Positions 18,514 through 27,773 are shown, counted from the first letter of the stretch. The stretch is 64,000 nucleotides of DNA from Jiella mangrovi (GCF_017815135.1 NZ_JAGJCF010000014.1:82135-146134), one strand, 5' to 3'. Program-made: numbers and translations. The notes: generated by a model not told the origin, from the letters alone.

Positions 18514-19458
18514 TCACACCACCGGGCTGAGCAGCGGCTCGCCCCTCAGATGCGCCTTGAGGTTCTTCACCACCATCATGCCCATGGCGGCGCGTGTCTT
18601 GTGGGTGGCCGAGCCCTGATGGGGCAGGAGCACGACGTTCTGGAGCTTCCGCAGGCGCTCCGGCACGTGCGGCTCGTTGGCGAAGACGTCGAGGGCCGCG
18701 CCGCCGAGGGCGTCCGTCTCCAGAAGTTCGATCAGCGCCGCTTCGTCGACCAGCGAGCCGCGGCCCATATTGACGAGCTTGCCCTTGGGGCCGAGCGCCT
18801 CCATGACTTTGCGGCTAACGATGCCCTTGGTCTCCTCGGTTCCGGGCGCGATCGCCACCAGCCAGTCGACGTCACGGGCCATGGCTTCGAGATCGGGATG
18901 GTGGGGATAGGGCTGATGCTCCTGACGCGAGCGGCCGTGATAGACCACCTCCATGTTGAAGGCCTGGCAGAGCTTGGCGATGGTCTTGCCGATGCGCCCG
19001 AGGCCGAGGATGCCGACGCGGGTGCCGGTGAGCTCGTCGGTCAGGCCGAAGGTGCCTTCCGATTCCCAGCGGCCGGCGCGCACATAGGCGTCGGCCTGGG
19101 GCACGCGGTGGCAGAGGGCGAGCATCAGGGCGAGCGTCGTCTCGGCGACACAGTCGTTCAGCACGTCCGGCGTGTTGGTGACGGAGACGCCATGCTCCTT
19201 CGCCGCCGCGACATCCACCGCGTCGTAGCCGACGCCGAAGGAGGAGATGATTTCCAGCTTCGGCAGGGCCGCGATCATCTCGCGGGTGGCGCCGTGATGG
19301 CCTCCGGTGGCGACGAAGCGGGTGGTGGGGGCGAGCTTTTCCAGAAGCGCCGGCTTGTCCTCGGCCTCGAAATAGCGATGCAGGGTGAAGTCTTCCGCCA
19401 GCGCCTTTTCGACGGGCTCGGCGAAGGGGCAGATTTGCAGAAGATCGGGCTTGGCCAT
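18514..19458 (-). CDS. D-2-hydroxyacid dehydrogenase (glyoxylate/hydroxypyruvate reductase-like)
   Basis: The 314-residue NAD(P)-dependent enzyme has the Rossmann motif VGILGLGRIGKTIAK. The catalytic Arg lies in MGRGSLVDE, and the His in LPHQGSATH. These enzymes interconvert 2-keto acids and D-2-hydroxy acids. The ATG at 19458 matches the family start; the open frame upstream runs into repeat DNA. It stands at the downstream end of the minus-strand catabolic region. A role with glyoxylate, hydroxypyruvate or a related 2-keto acid from that pathway is plausible but not shown. Confidence 0.9.
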   Translation of the reverse strand: MAKPDLLQICPFAEPVEKALAEDFTLHRYFEAEDKPALLEKLAPTTRFVATGGHHGATREMIAALPKLEIISSFGVGYDAVDVAAAKEHGVSVTNTPDVLNDCVAETTLALMLALCHRVPQADAYVRAGRWESEGTFGLTDELTGTRVGILGLGRIGKTIAKLCQAFNMEVVYHGRSRQEHQPYPHHPDLEAMARDVDWLVAIAPGTEETKGIVSRKVMEALGPKGKLVNMGRGSLVDEAALIELLETDALGGAALDVFANEPHVPERLRKLQNVVLLPHQGSATHKTRAAMGMMVVKNLKAHLRGEPLLSPVV

Positions 19459-19594
19459 GGTCGGTCCTTGATGGGCTGAATTCGGCGGGCGATGCCCATT
19501 TGGGCAGAACGCACCGGCAATGAAAGTGATAAGTGGCGCGATCAGGCGCCAGGGCGATCGTTCGATGCAGGGGCCGGCATTCGATATAGTCCCG

Positions 19595-19719
19595 ATCTCC
19601 CCCCTTGTGTGGGAGATGCCGGTAGGCAGAGGGGGCGCAACGGGCGTCGACATGTCCTAACGCCGGCGCTGCACCCCCCTCTGGGTTGCCACCCATCTCC
19701 CCCACAAGGGGGGAGATCG
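19595..19719. repeat. CTCCCC-family inverted repeat pair 1
   Basis: Two oppositely oriented arms, about 19595-19638 and 19669-19719, each contain a small palindrome of the form ATCTCCCCC...GGGGGAGAT next to an AGAGGGGG block. The same family occurs at 27858-28035 and 29113-29160. This kind of repeat is common between genes in Hyphomicrobiales. It occupies the 321-base gap between tctA and the dehydrogenase gene. Confidence 0.7.
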
Positions 19720-19779
19720 CAGCTTGCGCGACGGCGCGTGCCTCTGAACGACCGCACTCGGTCTGGCGCAGCTCGCCTG

Positions 19780-21282
19780 TCATGCCGCACGGGCCGCATC
19801 CGGCCGGCGCCGGCGCAGCACCGCGATGACAAGCGGGATCGACCAGATGGCGATGGTGAAGAGCCCGAGCCCCGCCGCGATCGGCCGTTCGAAGAAGGCG
19901 AGGAAGCTGCCGTCGGCCTTGATCATCGAGGTGACGAAGTTCTGCTCCAGCATCGGGCCGAGGACGAGGCCGAGGATCGCCGGGGCGATGGGGATGTCGT
20001 TCTCCTCCATCAGGAAGCCGATGACCCCGAAGATCAGCATCAGCGTGATGCCGAAGGGGGTGTTGTTGATGGCAAAGGAGCCGACGATGCAGAACATCAG
20101 GATGATCGGCATCAGGACGCGGGCGGGGATGGACAGGATCGTCCGCGCCGCCTTGATGGCGATCCAGCCCATCGGCAGCATGATGATATTGGCGAGGAAG
20201 AAGACGATGAAGACCGCATAGATCAGTTGCGGCTGGTTGATGAAGATCGTCGGGCCGGGATTGAGGCCCTTGATGTAGAGAACGCCGATGACGATCGCGG
20301 TGATGGAATCGCCGGGAATGCCGAAGACGAGGGCGGGGATCCAGGCGCCGCTGACGGCGCCGTTGTTCGAGGCGCCGGCCTCGACGAGGCCCTCGACATG
20401 GCCGGTGCCGAACTTTTTCGGCTCCTTGGAGAATTTCTTCGAGACGGCGTAGGAGATCCAGGCCGCGATGTCGGCGCCGGCGCCGGGCAGCGCGCCGATC
20501 GCCGTGCCGGCGACGCTGCCGCGCAGCGTCTGGAGCGGGTAGCGCTTCAGATTGGCCCATTGCCGGGTGAAGATGCCCTTCTTGCCGCCGGCTTCGACGG
20601 CCGGCGTATCGGCGCCCGAGACGACCGAGCGCAGCACTTCGGACACCGCGAAGAGGCCGATCATCGCCGGGATGAACTGGATACCGGCGAGAAGCTCGAC
20701 ATTGCCGAAGGTGTAGCGCGGCTGGCCGGCCGGATTGTCGATGCCGATGGTCGCGGCGAAGAGGCCGATGATCAGCGAGATCATGCCGCGCGGCACCGAG
20801 CCGGGCGAAACGAAGATCGCGCAGGAAAGGCCGAGGACGACGAGCCAGAAATATTCGAAGGAGGAAAATTTCAGCGCCACCTCGGCGAGGACAGGCGCGG
20901 CGGTGACGAGGACGACGGTGCCGAAGATGCCGCCGATCGCGGAAAAGACCAGACAGGCCCCGAGCGCTTCCTCCGAGCGGCCGGAGCGGGTCATCCGGTA
21001 GCTATCCTCGACATAGGCGGCGCTTGCCGGCGTTCCCGGCATTCTGAGAAGCGAGCCGGGAATGTCGCCGGCAAAGATCGCCATCGCCGTCGCCGTGACG
21101 ATCGCCGCGATCGCCGGAACCGGATCCATGAAGAAGGTGACGGGGACGAGCAGCGCCGTCGCCATGGTCGCCGTCAGCCCCGGGATCGCGCCGACGAACA
21201 TGCCGAAGGCCGCCGAGGCGAGAATCACCATCAGCACATAGGGCTGGAAGACGAGGGCGAAGGCTTCGGCAAGGATCGGCAT
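19780..21282 (-). CDS. Tripartite tricarboxylate transporter, large permease TctA
   Basis: The 500-residue membrane protein has the TctA signatures GAIPGLTATMATALLVPVTF and IFAGDIPGSLLRMPGTPASA near the N-terminus. A second repeat carries GALPGAGADIAAWISYAVSK. TTT systems import carboxylates using the membrane potential and a periplasmic receptor. The start lies 4 bases after the TctB stop, so they are coupled. The gene is part of a minus-strand tctC-tctB-tctA order, with tctC separated by a repeat element. Confidence 0.95.
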   Translation of the reverse strand: MPILAEAFALVFQPYVLMVILASAAFGMFVGAIPGLTATMATALLVPVTFFMDPVPAIAAIVTATAMAIFAGDIPGSLLRMPGTPASAAYVEDSYRMTRSGRSEEALGACLVFSAIGGIFGTVVLVTAAPVLAEVALKFSSFEYFWLVVLGLSCAIFVSPGSVPRGMISLIIGLFAATIGIDNPAGQPRYTFGNVELLAGIQFIPAMIGLFAVSEVLRSVVSGADTPAVEAGGKKGIFTRQWANLKRYPLQTLRGSVAGTAIGALPGAGADIAAWISYAVSKKFSKEPKKFGTGHVEGLVEAGASNNGAVSGAWIPALVFGIPGDSITAIVIGVLYIKGLNPGPTIFINQPQLIYAVFIVFFLANIIMLPMGWIAIKAARTILSIPARVLMPIILMFCIVGSFAINNTPFGITLMLIFGVIGFLMEENDIPIAPAILGLVLGPMLEQNFVTSMIKADGSFLAFFERPIAAGLGLFTIAIWSIPLVIAVLRRRRPDAARAA

Positions 21283-21286
21283 CGGC

Positions 21287-21760
21287 CTACCAGAGGAACC
21301 CGAGGAATTCGCTGCGCGGCAGCGGCACCAGGAGCAGCCGGCCGAAGGCCTGCTGGATGACGACGCAGGCCGCGATCGACACCGCGATCGCCGTCACCGG
21401 CCGTGTCCGCAGCGTCAGCATCAGGACGGCCATGACGACCAGCGAGGCCGGCACGAAGCCGATCGCCGGCGCGGCGGCGATGTAGAAGACGACGAGGGCG
21501 ATGGCGACGAGCGCCGAGACGACCGGGCGCGGCGCGCGAACCCAGGGGGCAAGCTCGAGGCGCGGCATGCGGGCGCCCGCGACGACGGCCCGGCCGATCA
21601 TGGAAAGGCCGAGACAGACCGCAAACAGCGCGATCGCCCGCGGCATCGTGCCGGCGCCATAGGCCTGGCCGGGAATGTCGGTGAAGCCGAGGGCGGAGAC
21701 GTATATCGCGACGCCTGCGACGAGGACGAGGAGGCCGAGAAGGAGGTCGTTGAATTTCAT
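21287..21760 (-). CDS. Tripartite tricarboxylate transporter, small permease TctB
   Basis: The 157-residue protein has about four transmembrane segments and the TctB beginning (MKFNDLLLGLLVLVAGVAIY), including the conserved PGQAYGAGTMPRAIA loop. It is the small membrane subunit that works with TctA. Length is normal. It sits between tctC and tctA on the minus strand, with repeat DNA upstream of it. Confidence 0.93.
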   Translation of the reverse strand: MKFNDLLLGLLVLVAGVAIYVSALGFTDIPGQAYGAGTMPRAIALFAVCLGLSMIGRAVVAGARMPRLELAPWVRAPRPVVSALVAIALVVFYIAAAPAIGFVPASLVVMAVLMLTLRTRPVTAIAVSIAACVVIQQAFGRLLLVPLPRSEFLGFLW

Positions 21761-21848
21761 CGGGTTTGTCCGGTAACTAGGACAGAGGCTGGGATGCGTG
21801 AAACAGGGGGTGCTTCTCTTTCCTCGGATGGGCGCAACGGAGAAGCAT

Positions 21849-21988
21849 CGTCATCCTCGGGCCCCGTCCCGAGGATCCAGAGCGACATTTCACACTCACC
21901 CGCTCACACGCCCTTCAGCGCAATCGAGAAGGCGGCCCTCGGTATGAGAAGCCAGACTGGATCCTCGGGACGGGGCCCGAGGATGACG
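21849..21988. repeat. Two-armed palindromic repeat (short type)
   Basis: The left arm reads CGTCATCCTCGGGCCCCGTC and continues into CCGAGGATCC. The exact reverse complement follows about 75 bases later. Each arm is itself nearly self-complementary. The arms match those in the 238-bp elements, but the flanks and spacer differ. It lies between tctC and tctB and may modulate the transcript. Confidence 0.75.
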
Positions 21989-22080
21989 ACGCGTTGAGGG
22001 TCGCGCCCGTCCTGCAGACTTTTCGAAGCGGAGCCAGTCTCGGTCACGTCGAACTCGAAGCCCAGACGGGCCCCGCGCCG

Positions 22081-23070
22081 CTACTCTTTCGCCAGCCCCG
22101 CCTTCTTCATCACCTCGCCGAGCGCTGCGTCGTCCTCGGCGACGATCTTCGTCGCTTCCTCGCCGGCCGCCCAGCGGGTGCCGAAGCCGCGGTCCTTCAT
22201 GAAGGTCTGGTACTCTTCGGAATCATAGGCCTTCTTGACGGCGTCCTGAAGCTTGGCCTTGACGTTGTCCGGCAGGCCGTCGGGCGCAACGACCGCGCGC
22301 CAGACCGCGAGCGTCCACTCGGAGCCGGTGCCTTCCTTCAGGGTCGGGACGTCCGGGAACATCGCCTGGCGCTCGGCCGACATCGAGGCCAGGGGCTTCA
22401 CCCGGCCGGCATCGATCATCGAGCGGCCCTCGGCGAGGGAGGAGGGGACGATATCGACGCCGCCCGCGACCATATCCGTAATGCCGGCCGCCGCGCCCTG
22501 GCTCGGCACGAAGGTGACGTAGTCGGGCTCGAGGCCCTCGGACAAGAGCCAGCCGGCGAGGCCGAGATGCCAGATGCCGCCCTGGCCGGTGCCGGACGCC
22601 TTGAAGGTGCCCTTGGGCTCGGCCTTGATCTTGTCGATGAGCGCCTGGACGTTGTCGTAATCGGAATCGGCCGAGACCATGACGCCGCCGGGATCGGCAT
22701 TGACGAGTGCGAGGATGTCGTAATCCTCATAGGTGAGGTCAGTCAGGCCCTGCCAGTGCATCATGTCGATCTCGATCGTCATGATGCCGAGGGTGTAGCC
22801 GTCCGGCGCCGCATTGGCGATGGCGCTGTGGCCGACGACGCCTGAGCCGCCGGTGCGGTTGACGACATTGACGGGAACGCCGAGCTCCTCCTGCAGGAGC
22901 GAGGCGATGACCCGGCCGACCGCGTCGGTGCCGCCGCCGGCGCCCCAGGGCACGATCATCTGGATCGGCCGGCTCGGATAGTCCTCCTGCGCATGAGCAA
23001 GCGGGGCGAGCGTGAAACTGCCGGCGACTGCGATCGCCGCCGCGGCGGCAAGAAGCGAACGTCTCTTCAT
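22081..23070 (-). CDS. Tripartite tricarboxylate transporter substrate-binding protein (TctC/Bug family)
   Basis: The 329-residue periplasmic receptor has a signal peptide (KRRSLLAAAAAIAVAGSFTL, cleaved near AHAQ). The mature start is YPSRPIQMIVPWGAGGGTDA, the standard Bug-family motif. The ATG at 23070 is followed at once by the positively charged signal region. A GntR-like site lies at 23208-23220, about 140 bases upstream. Together with TctB and TctA it probably imports the sugar-acid or carboxylate substrate of the neighbouring enzymes. Confidence 0.94.
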   Translation of the reverse strand: MKRRSLLAAAAAIAVAGSFTLAPLAHAQEDYPSRPIQMIVPWGAGGGTDAVGRVIASLLQEELGVPVNVVNRTGGSGVVGHSAIANAAPDGYTLGIMTIEIDMMHWQGLTDLTYEDYDILALVNADPGGVMVSADSDYDNVQALIDKIKAEPKGTFKASGTGQGGIWHLGLAGWLLSEGLEPDYVTFVPSQGAAAGITDMVAGGVDIVPSSLAEGRSMIDAGRVKPLASMSAERQAMFPDVPTLKEGTGSEWTLAVWRAVVAPDGLPDNVKAKLQDAVKKAYDSEEYQTFMKDRGFGTRWAAGEEATKIVAEDDAALGEVMKKAGLAKE

Positions 23071-23209
23071 CGGTGATTTTCCTCCCAGAAACGATGGATC
23101 ACCGGACCAACCGGTGCGATCGTCGGCGCCTCCCAGAGCCACGCGACCGGACTGTCAGAACATACAGTCATCCACTTGCTTCGCACTATTCAGAGCGAGC
23201 CGACAAAAG

Positions 23210-23222
23210 TCAATGTATACGT
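23210..23222. promoter_or_regulatory. Putative GntR/FCD operator A (tctC promoter)
   Basis: The sequence TCAATGTATACGT is centred on the palindrome GTATAC. It is shared with sites at 25972-25984 and 32228-32240. All three lie upstream of minus-strand operons of the same catabolic region. FCD-type GntR regulators often bind palindromes built on a central TATA or GTATAC. Confidence 0.6.
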
Positions 23223-23328
23223 AAAAATCAATCCGGGTGACGAACAGTGCGCCGGAGCGCGTCATTCTGGCGTTGACGAAATGGAGGGAGGATCACGACG
23301 GCCGCGAGACCGATGAAGACGCGTCGGC

Positions 23329-23619
23329 TCAAAGCGACAGTCTACGAACGCTTCTGCCGTGCACGACCGCGAGAATGAGCACGCCGTCGCTTGCCTGTTC
23401 GTAGAGGATCACGTGAGAGCGGTGTTCGTGCCGCCGGATACCAGGCGCGATCGACTCCGCCAAACGCCCCATGCGTGGATTTTGCGCCAAGCGTTCGAAG
23501 GTTTCGAACATTGTATCCGCATAGTGATCGGCCTGCGCTGCACCGAACATCTCGTAGCCGAAGGCATAGATCTCCGTGACGTCTTCCTCGGCGCGCCGCG
23601 CCAGGCGAAAACGCCTCAT
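23329..23619 (-). CDS. ParE/RelE-superfamily toxin
   Basis: The 96-residue basic protein (MRRFRLARRAEEDVTEIYAF) has the ParE fold pattern. It keeps the family segment ETFERLAQNPRMGRLAESI and ends with ILYEQ...VLILAVVHGRSVRRLS. ParE toxins poison DNA gyrase. The ATG overlaps the antitoxin stop by 4 bases, the usual order with antitoxin first. The module sits between tctC and the FAH gene, on the same strand as both. It is complete, with no frameshift seen. Confidence 0.9.
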   Translation of the reverse strand: MRRFRLARRAEEDVTEIYAFGYEMFGAAQADHYADTMFETFERLAQNPRMGRLAESIAPGIRRHEHRSHVILYEQASDGVLILAVVHGRSVRRLSL

Positions 23620-23888
23620 GCGGCAGACGTGCCGCGCCTTGCGGCCACGCGGCGACGGGCCTCGGCCTTGATGTCGGCGAGCGATTGCTCGCCAATGCCG
23701 CTGGCTCGCGCCTCGGCCACGATCAGACGCAGATCGTCGAGCGTGAGATCGGGTTGCAAACGGCTCTCGCGATCGCGGCGGACGAGATCGCGGATATAGT
23801 CGCTGGCGCTGCCATATTCGCCTTCGACGACGCGGCGATCGATCCACTCTTTCAGGTCGTCGGACACGGACAAGGTCAATGAGGCCAA
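23616..23888 (-). CDS. ParD-family antitoxin
   Basis: The 90-residue protein starts with a ribbon-helix-helix region (SLTLSVSDDLKEWIDRRVVE, then YGSASDYIRDLVRRD). A charged C-terminus that would wrap the toxin follows. A TTG start at 23888 is chosen because AGGAGG stands 6 bases upstream and the next residues match the ParD start; no ATG fits. It is co-translated with the toxin and probably represses the pair's promoter. Confidence 0.88.
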   Translation of the reverse strand: MASLTLSVSDDLKEWIDRRVVEGEYGSASDYIRDLVRRDRESRLQPDLTLDDLRLIVAEARASGIGEQSLADIKAEARRRVAARRGTSAA

Positions 23889-24035
23889 GGTGTTCCTCCT
23901 ATCAAAGCCCCTCGGACAATAGTCACATATGTCTTCGCTCTGTACCACCCAGATCGCAGTCGTCGGCGCAATCGAAAAGAGGCGCCCGATGGGGACGCCT
24001 CTTCTCATGTCGGATGATGGGACGGCTTCGGGCCG

Positions 24036-24884
24036 TCAGTCGCGGGCGGCGATGACTGTCTGTTTCTGCTCGCCGAGGCCGGCGATGCCGAGCGTCATGA
24101 CGTCGCCGACCTTGAGGTATTGCGGCGGCTTCATGCCCATGCCGACGCCGGGAGGCGTGCCGGTGGTGATGACGTCGCCGGGCATCAGGGTCATGTATTG
24201 CGACACGTAGGAGACCAGATGCGGCAGATTGAAGATCAGCGTCGAGGAGGTGCCGGTCTGCCGGCGCTCGCCATTGACGTCGAGCCACATGTCGAGATCG
24301 TGCGGGTCCGAGACCTCGTCCTTGGTGACGAGCCAGGGGCCGAGCGGGCCGAAGGTGTCGTGGCTCTTGCCCTTGGTCCACTGGCCCTGACGCTTGGTCT
24401 GGAAGGTGCGCTCGGAGACGTCGTTCATCACCGCGAAGCCGGCGACATAGTCCATGGCGTCGGATTCCGAAACGTATTTGGCGCGTGATCCGATGATCAC
24501 GGCAAGCTCGACCTCCCAGTCGAGGGCGTCGGAGCCGCGGGGCATCTCGACGTCGTCGTTGGGGCCGCAGAGCGCGTTGATCTGCTTGGTGAAGATGATC
24601 GGCTCCGTCGGCGGCTCGGCGCCGGTCTCGGCCGCGTGGTCGGAATAGTTGAGGCCGATGCACAGGATCTTCGAGACGCCGGCGACCGGGGAGCCGTAGC
24701 GCGGCGTGCCATCGACCAGCGGTAGCGAGGCCGGGTCGATGGCTTTCAGGGCCTGAAGGCCCTTTTGCGAGAGCGTGTCACCGGCGATGTCGTCGACCTT
24801 GCCGGAGAGGTCGCGCAGCTTGCCCTCGGCATCGATCATGCCGGGCTTTTCCTGGCCGAGCGGGCCGTAACGTACGAGTTTCAT
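24036..24884 (-). CDS. Fumarylacetoacetate hydrolase family protein (2,4-diketo-3-deoxy sugar-acid hydrolase-like)
   Basis: The 282-residue enzyme has the FAH core with ILCIGLNYSDHAAE and the metal-binding acidic residues in LDWEVELAVIIG, followed by GFAVMNDVSER. The beginning (MKLVRYGPLGQEKPGMIDA) resembles the subgroup that hydrolyses 2,4-diketo-3-deoxy-L-fuconate or -rhamnonate to pyruvate and a 2-hydroxy acid. A ureidoglycolate lyase name is often applied to these, but no purine genes occur here. The dehydratase and 2-keto-3-deoxy acid dehydrogenase nearby favour the sugar-acid role. The precise substrate is inferred. Confidence 0.85.
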   Translation of the reverse strand: MKLVRYGPLGQEKPGMIDAEGKLRDLSGKVDDIAGDTLSQKGLQALKAIDPASLPLVDGTPRYGSPVAGVSKILCIGLNYSDHAAETGAEPPTEPIIFTKQINALCGPNDDVEMPRGSDALDWEVELAVIIGSRAKYVSESDAMDYVAGFAVMNDVSERTFQTKRQGQWTKGKSHDTFGPLGPWLVTKDEVSDPHDLDMWLDVNGERRQTGTSSTLIFNLPHLVSYVSQYMTLMPGDVITTGTPPGVGMGMKPPQYLKVGDVMTLGIAGLGEQKQTVIAARD

Positions 24885-24920
24885 GGTGTCCTTTCAGGGT
24901 GTGACGAGTTGATGAAGCCG

Positions 24921-25050
24921 CGTCATTCTCGGGCCCCGTCCCGAGAATCCAGGGGCGGTTGCCGCAGCTTTGGCCGCTGCCGCTCTTAACGAACCGAGGC
25001 GATAGAGCTCTATGATCTCTGGATTCTCGGGACGGGGCCCGAGAATGACG
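24921..25050. repeat. Two-armed palindromic repeat (short type)
   Basis: The left arm begins CGTCATTCTCGGGCCCCGTC at 24921 and its reverse complement ends at 25050. The roughly 65-base spacer is unrelated to the other copies. It lies between the SDR and FAH genes of the catabolic region. Confidence 0.75.
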
Positions 25051-25154
25051 AAGCGTTGGGGTTTGTGCCTCCGATTTGCGCTGCGCTGCGTGATATCGCC
25101 GACCGAAGCTCTGTTCGAGGGTCGCTCCTGGCCACGGTCGCGCCTCTCATCCCC

Positions 25155-25898
25155 TCAATAGACAGCGCGGCCGCCGGAAATGTCGAACACGGCGCCGGTG
25201 GAAAACGAGCAGTCCTCCGACGACAGCCAGACGATCAGCGCGGCGACCTCGGTCGGTTCGACGAAGCGGTTCATCGGGATCTTGGAGAGCATGTATTCGA
25301 TATGCTCCTGGCTCATCTGGTCGAAAATAGCGGTGCGGGCTGCGGCCGGGGTGATGCAGTTGACGAGGACGCCGGCGCCGGCGAGTTCCTTGCCGAGCGA
25401 TTTCGTCAGGCCGATCAGCCCGGCCTTGGAGGCGGAATAATGCGAGGCGTTGGGATTGCCTTCCTTGCCGGCGATCGAGGCGACATTGACGATGCGGCCA
25501 TAGCCGGCCTCGACCATCGCCGGGACGAGGGCGCGGGCGGTCAGATACGGCCCGACGAGATTGACCTCGACGGTCTTGCGCCAGATCGCCGGGTCGAGCT
25601 CCCAGGTCTTGCCGTTCCCGCCGGTGATGCCGGCATTGTTGACGAGGATGTCGACCTTGCCGCCCGACAGCGCTTCCTTCGCCGCCTTTTCGACCGAGGC
25701 TTCGTCGGTCAGTTCGACCACCGTGCCGCTCGCCTTTTCGCCAAGCTTCGCGACGGCCTCCTCGATTGCGCCGGCGTCGATGTCCCACAGAACCACCGAG
25801 CCGCCGCTCTCCACCACCCGCTCGGCGGTGGCAAGGCCGATGCCCCGCGCTCCCCCCGTCACGATCGCCCTGCGACCTTCGAGGTCAATCCTGTTCAT
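25155..25898 (-). CDS. SDR-family NAD(P)-dependent oxidoreductase
   Basis: The 247-residue classical short-chain dehydrogenase has the cofactor motif TGGARGIG, NNAG near residue 90, the catalytic Ser in NVASIAGKEG and the Tyr-Lys pair in HYSASKAGL. It starts at an ATG behind a GAGGGAGGAT ribosome site. A GntR-like site is 74-86 bases upstream. It is one of two SDRs in this cluster. The other (29489-30241) fits the 2-keto-3-deoxyfuconate dehydrogenase better, so this one may oxidise the free sugar or a side product. Confidence 0.9.
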   Translation of the reverse strand: MNRIDLEGRRAIVTGGARGIGLATAERVVESGGSVVLWDIDAGAIEEAVAKLGEKASGTVVELTDEASVEKAAKEALSGGKVDILVNNAGITGGNGKTWELDPAIWRKTVEVNLVGPYLTARALVPAMVEAGYGRIVNVASIAGKEGNPNASHYSASKAGLIGLTKSLGKELAGAGVLVNCITPAAARTAIFDQMSQEHIEYMLSKIPMNRFVEPTEVAALIVWLSSEDCSFSTGAVFDISGGRAVY

Positions 25899-25971
25899 CG
25901 CCTATCCTCCCTCTGGCAGCGCGGTGACGGGCGCTGGCATCCTCACGCAATGGCATATCGCACATTTCTAT

Positions 25972-25984
25972 TCAACGTATACGT
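25972..25984. promoter_or_regulatory. Putative GntR/FCD operator B (SDR promoter)
   Basis: TCAACGTATACGT differs from operator A by one base. It lies between the SDR gene and the downstream end of the GntR gene, and so in the promoter region of the SDR-FAH unit. Confidence 0.6.
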
Positions 25985-26022
25985 CGCGCAGTGGTGCTGT
26001 CATTAGCGACCCTTGCCAATCT

Positions 26023-26841
26023 TCAGCTGCCGGCTCCGTAGCCCGCGGCCTGTCCCCGCAGAAGGGTCAGCGCCATCCGGTCGGCCCGTTCCCGGTGCTG
26101 GGCGTGAAGATGGGACGCCAGGCGCTCGTCATTGGCGCGGATCGCCTCGAAGATCGCCCGGTGCTCGCGATCGGACTGGGTCGGCTCGGGCCGTAACTTC
26201 ACGATCGCCATATGAGCGCGATACTGCTGGTCCCAGCACAGCCGCAGCGCCGCCTGCAGGCGCGGATTGCCGCAAAGGCCGACGAGCTCGGAGTGAAAGA
26301 CGTTGTCGAGATGCGACCACTGGACGATGTCGCCACGCTCGGTCTCGCGTTCCATCTGATCGAGCAGGCCGGAGAGCCGCCGCACCTCCTCGTCCTTCAG
26401 GCCGCGGCGGGCAAGGAGCGCGGCGGCCTTGACCTCGAGCGGCGAAAGAATGTCGTAGATGCTGGCGAGATCCTCAAGCGACTGGGACTTGACGGTGATG
26501 CCGCGGCGCGGCCGCACCTCGACGAGATCCTCCTCCTCCAGCCGGATCAGGGCCTCGCGAACGGGCGTTCGCGACAGGGAGAGAAGGCTCGCCACCTCCG
26601 CCTCGAGAAGTTTCGTGCCCGGCGGCAGGCGGCCTTCGAGAATGCGGAACTTGAGATCGTGATAGGCCCGGTCCCGCGCCGGCAGGCTGGCGACCCCGGC
26701 AAGCGTCGGACGCGGGCGCGAGCCGCCGGGCACCTTGGCGGCGGCCGGCGCCTTGCGCCTGCGCTCGCGGCCGGCCTCGGCTTCCGGCGCCTCGGCCTGA
26801 TCGTCCTCTTCGGACGGGTTGGCGGGGTTCATCTCGACCAT
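26023..26841 (-). CDS. GntR-family regulator, FCD subfamily
   Basis: The 272-residue regulator has an unusually long charged and proline-rich N-terminal extension (about 50 residues). A winged-helix domain follows (DLKFRILEGRLPPGTKLLEA, then SRTPVREALIRLEEEDLVEV). The C-terminal FCD effector domain shows metal-ligand residues in LDNVFHSELVGLCGN and a later EHRAIFEAI segment. FCD proteins sense carboxylic or sugar acids. It is placed inside the catabolic cluster and is the obvious reader of the three GTATAC sites, including one just past its own 3' end. A shorter start at 26832 is possible. Confidence 0.92.
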   Translation of the reverse strand: MVEMNPANPSEEDDQAEAPEAEAGRERRRKAPAAAKVPGGSRPRPTLAGVASLPARDRAYHDLKFRILEGRLPPGTKLLEAEVASLLSLSRTPVREALIRLEEEDLVEVRPRRGITVKSQSLEDLASIYDILSPLEVKAAALLARRGLKDEEVRRLSGLLDQMERETERGDIVQWSHLDNVFHSELVGLCGNPRLQAALRLCWDQQYRAHMAIVKLRPEPTQSDREHRAIFEAIRANDERLASHLHAQHRERADRMALTLLRGQAAGYGAGS

Positions 26842-26876
26842 GGCGTCATCGTGCCGGCATCATCGTTTGCCGTCCT

Positions 26877-27773
26877 TCAAAGCTTCTTTCCCGGAACGCC
26901 GTTCAGCCCGGCGACGATGTCGGCGACGGTCGGCAGATACTGATCGCCCTTGCCCAGCGCCTCGGCGGTGGCGAAGTCGTTCTTCACCGCCGAGGAGACG
27001 TGGCTGGCGATGCCGCTCTCATTGGCCAGCGAAACCAGATAGCGCATGTCCTTGTGGGCGTTCTTGAGCGCGAATTTGTGGGCGTTCGGATTGCCGCCGA
27101 CCACATAGTCCATGAAGGTCTGATAGAAGCCGCAATCCATGCGTCCGCCGCCGATGACGCTGTGAAAGACCTCGGGTGAGACACCGTTCTTGCCGCCGAT
27201 CGCCAGCGCTTCGGAATAAAGCGCCGCATAGCCGAGGGAGATGAAGTTGTTGAGAAGCTTCATCGTGTGGCCGGCGCCGACCTCGCCGACCCTCACGACC
27301 TTGCCGGCAATGACGTCGAGCAATGGCTTCACCTTCTCGAAGGCGGCTTCGCTCGCCCCCGCCATCACGTCGAGCGTGCCCTCCCAGGCCTCTTTCGGCG
27401 TTCGCGAGAGCGGCGCGTCGACGAGGGTGATGCCGGACGCCTCGCAGCGCTCGGCCAGCGCCCGCGTCGATACCGGGTTGGCGGTCGAGGTGTCGATGAT
27501 GGTCTTCACCGAGCCGTCGGCAGCGAGGATCGCCGAGACCGCTTCCTCGACCTGCGGGCTGCCGGGCAGGCAGAGGAACACGACCGCGCAGGATTTCGCG
27601 ATCCCGGCGACGTCCTCGGCCTCGCTCGCGCCGCGTTCGATCAGATCCTCGATCGGCTCGCGGTTGCGATGGGCCATGACGGTCAAAGGATAGCCGGCCT
27701 CGACGAGGTTCTTGGCCATGCCATGGCCCATGAGGCCTGCGCCGATGAAGCCGATAGAGGGGCGGTCGGTCAT
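26877..27773 (-). CDS. NAD(P)-dependent beta-hydroxyacid dehydrogenase (HIBADH-like)
   Basis: The 298-residue enzyme has the Rossmann motif GFIGAGLMGHGMAKNL. It also has DAPLSRTPKEAWEGTLDVMA in the substrate site and the catalytic Lys in GAGHTMKLLNNF. The family oxidises 3-hydroxyisobutyrate, tartronate semialdehyde, L-threonate and similar acids. The SRTPKEA variant differs from the SGG motif of true MmsB (compare the gene at 34853-35713). This suggests a sugar-acid substrate. It lies 35 bases upstream of the GntR gene on the same strand. Confidence 0.88.
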   Translation of the reverse strand: MTDRPSIGFIGAGLMGHGMAKNLVEAGYPLTVMAHRNREPIEDLIERGASEAEDVAGIAKSCAVVFLCLPGSPQVEEAVSAILAADGSVKTIIDTSTANPVSTRALAERCEASGITLVDAPLSRTPKEAWEGTLDVMAGASEAAFEKVKPLLDVIAGKVVRVGEVGAGHTMKLLNNFISLGYAALYSEALAIGGKNGVSPEVFHSVIGGGRMDCGFYQTFMDYVVGGNPNAHKFALKNAHKDMRYLVSLANESGIASHVSSAVKNDFATAEALGKGDQYLPTVADIVAGLNGVPGKKL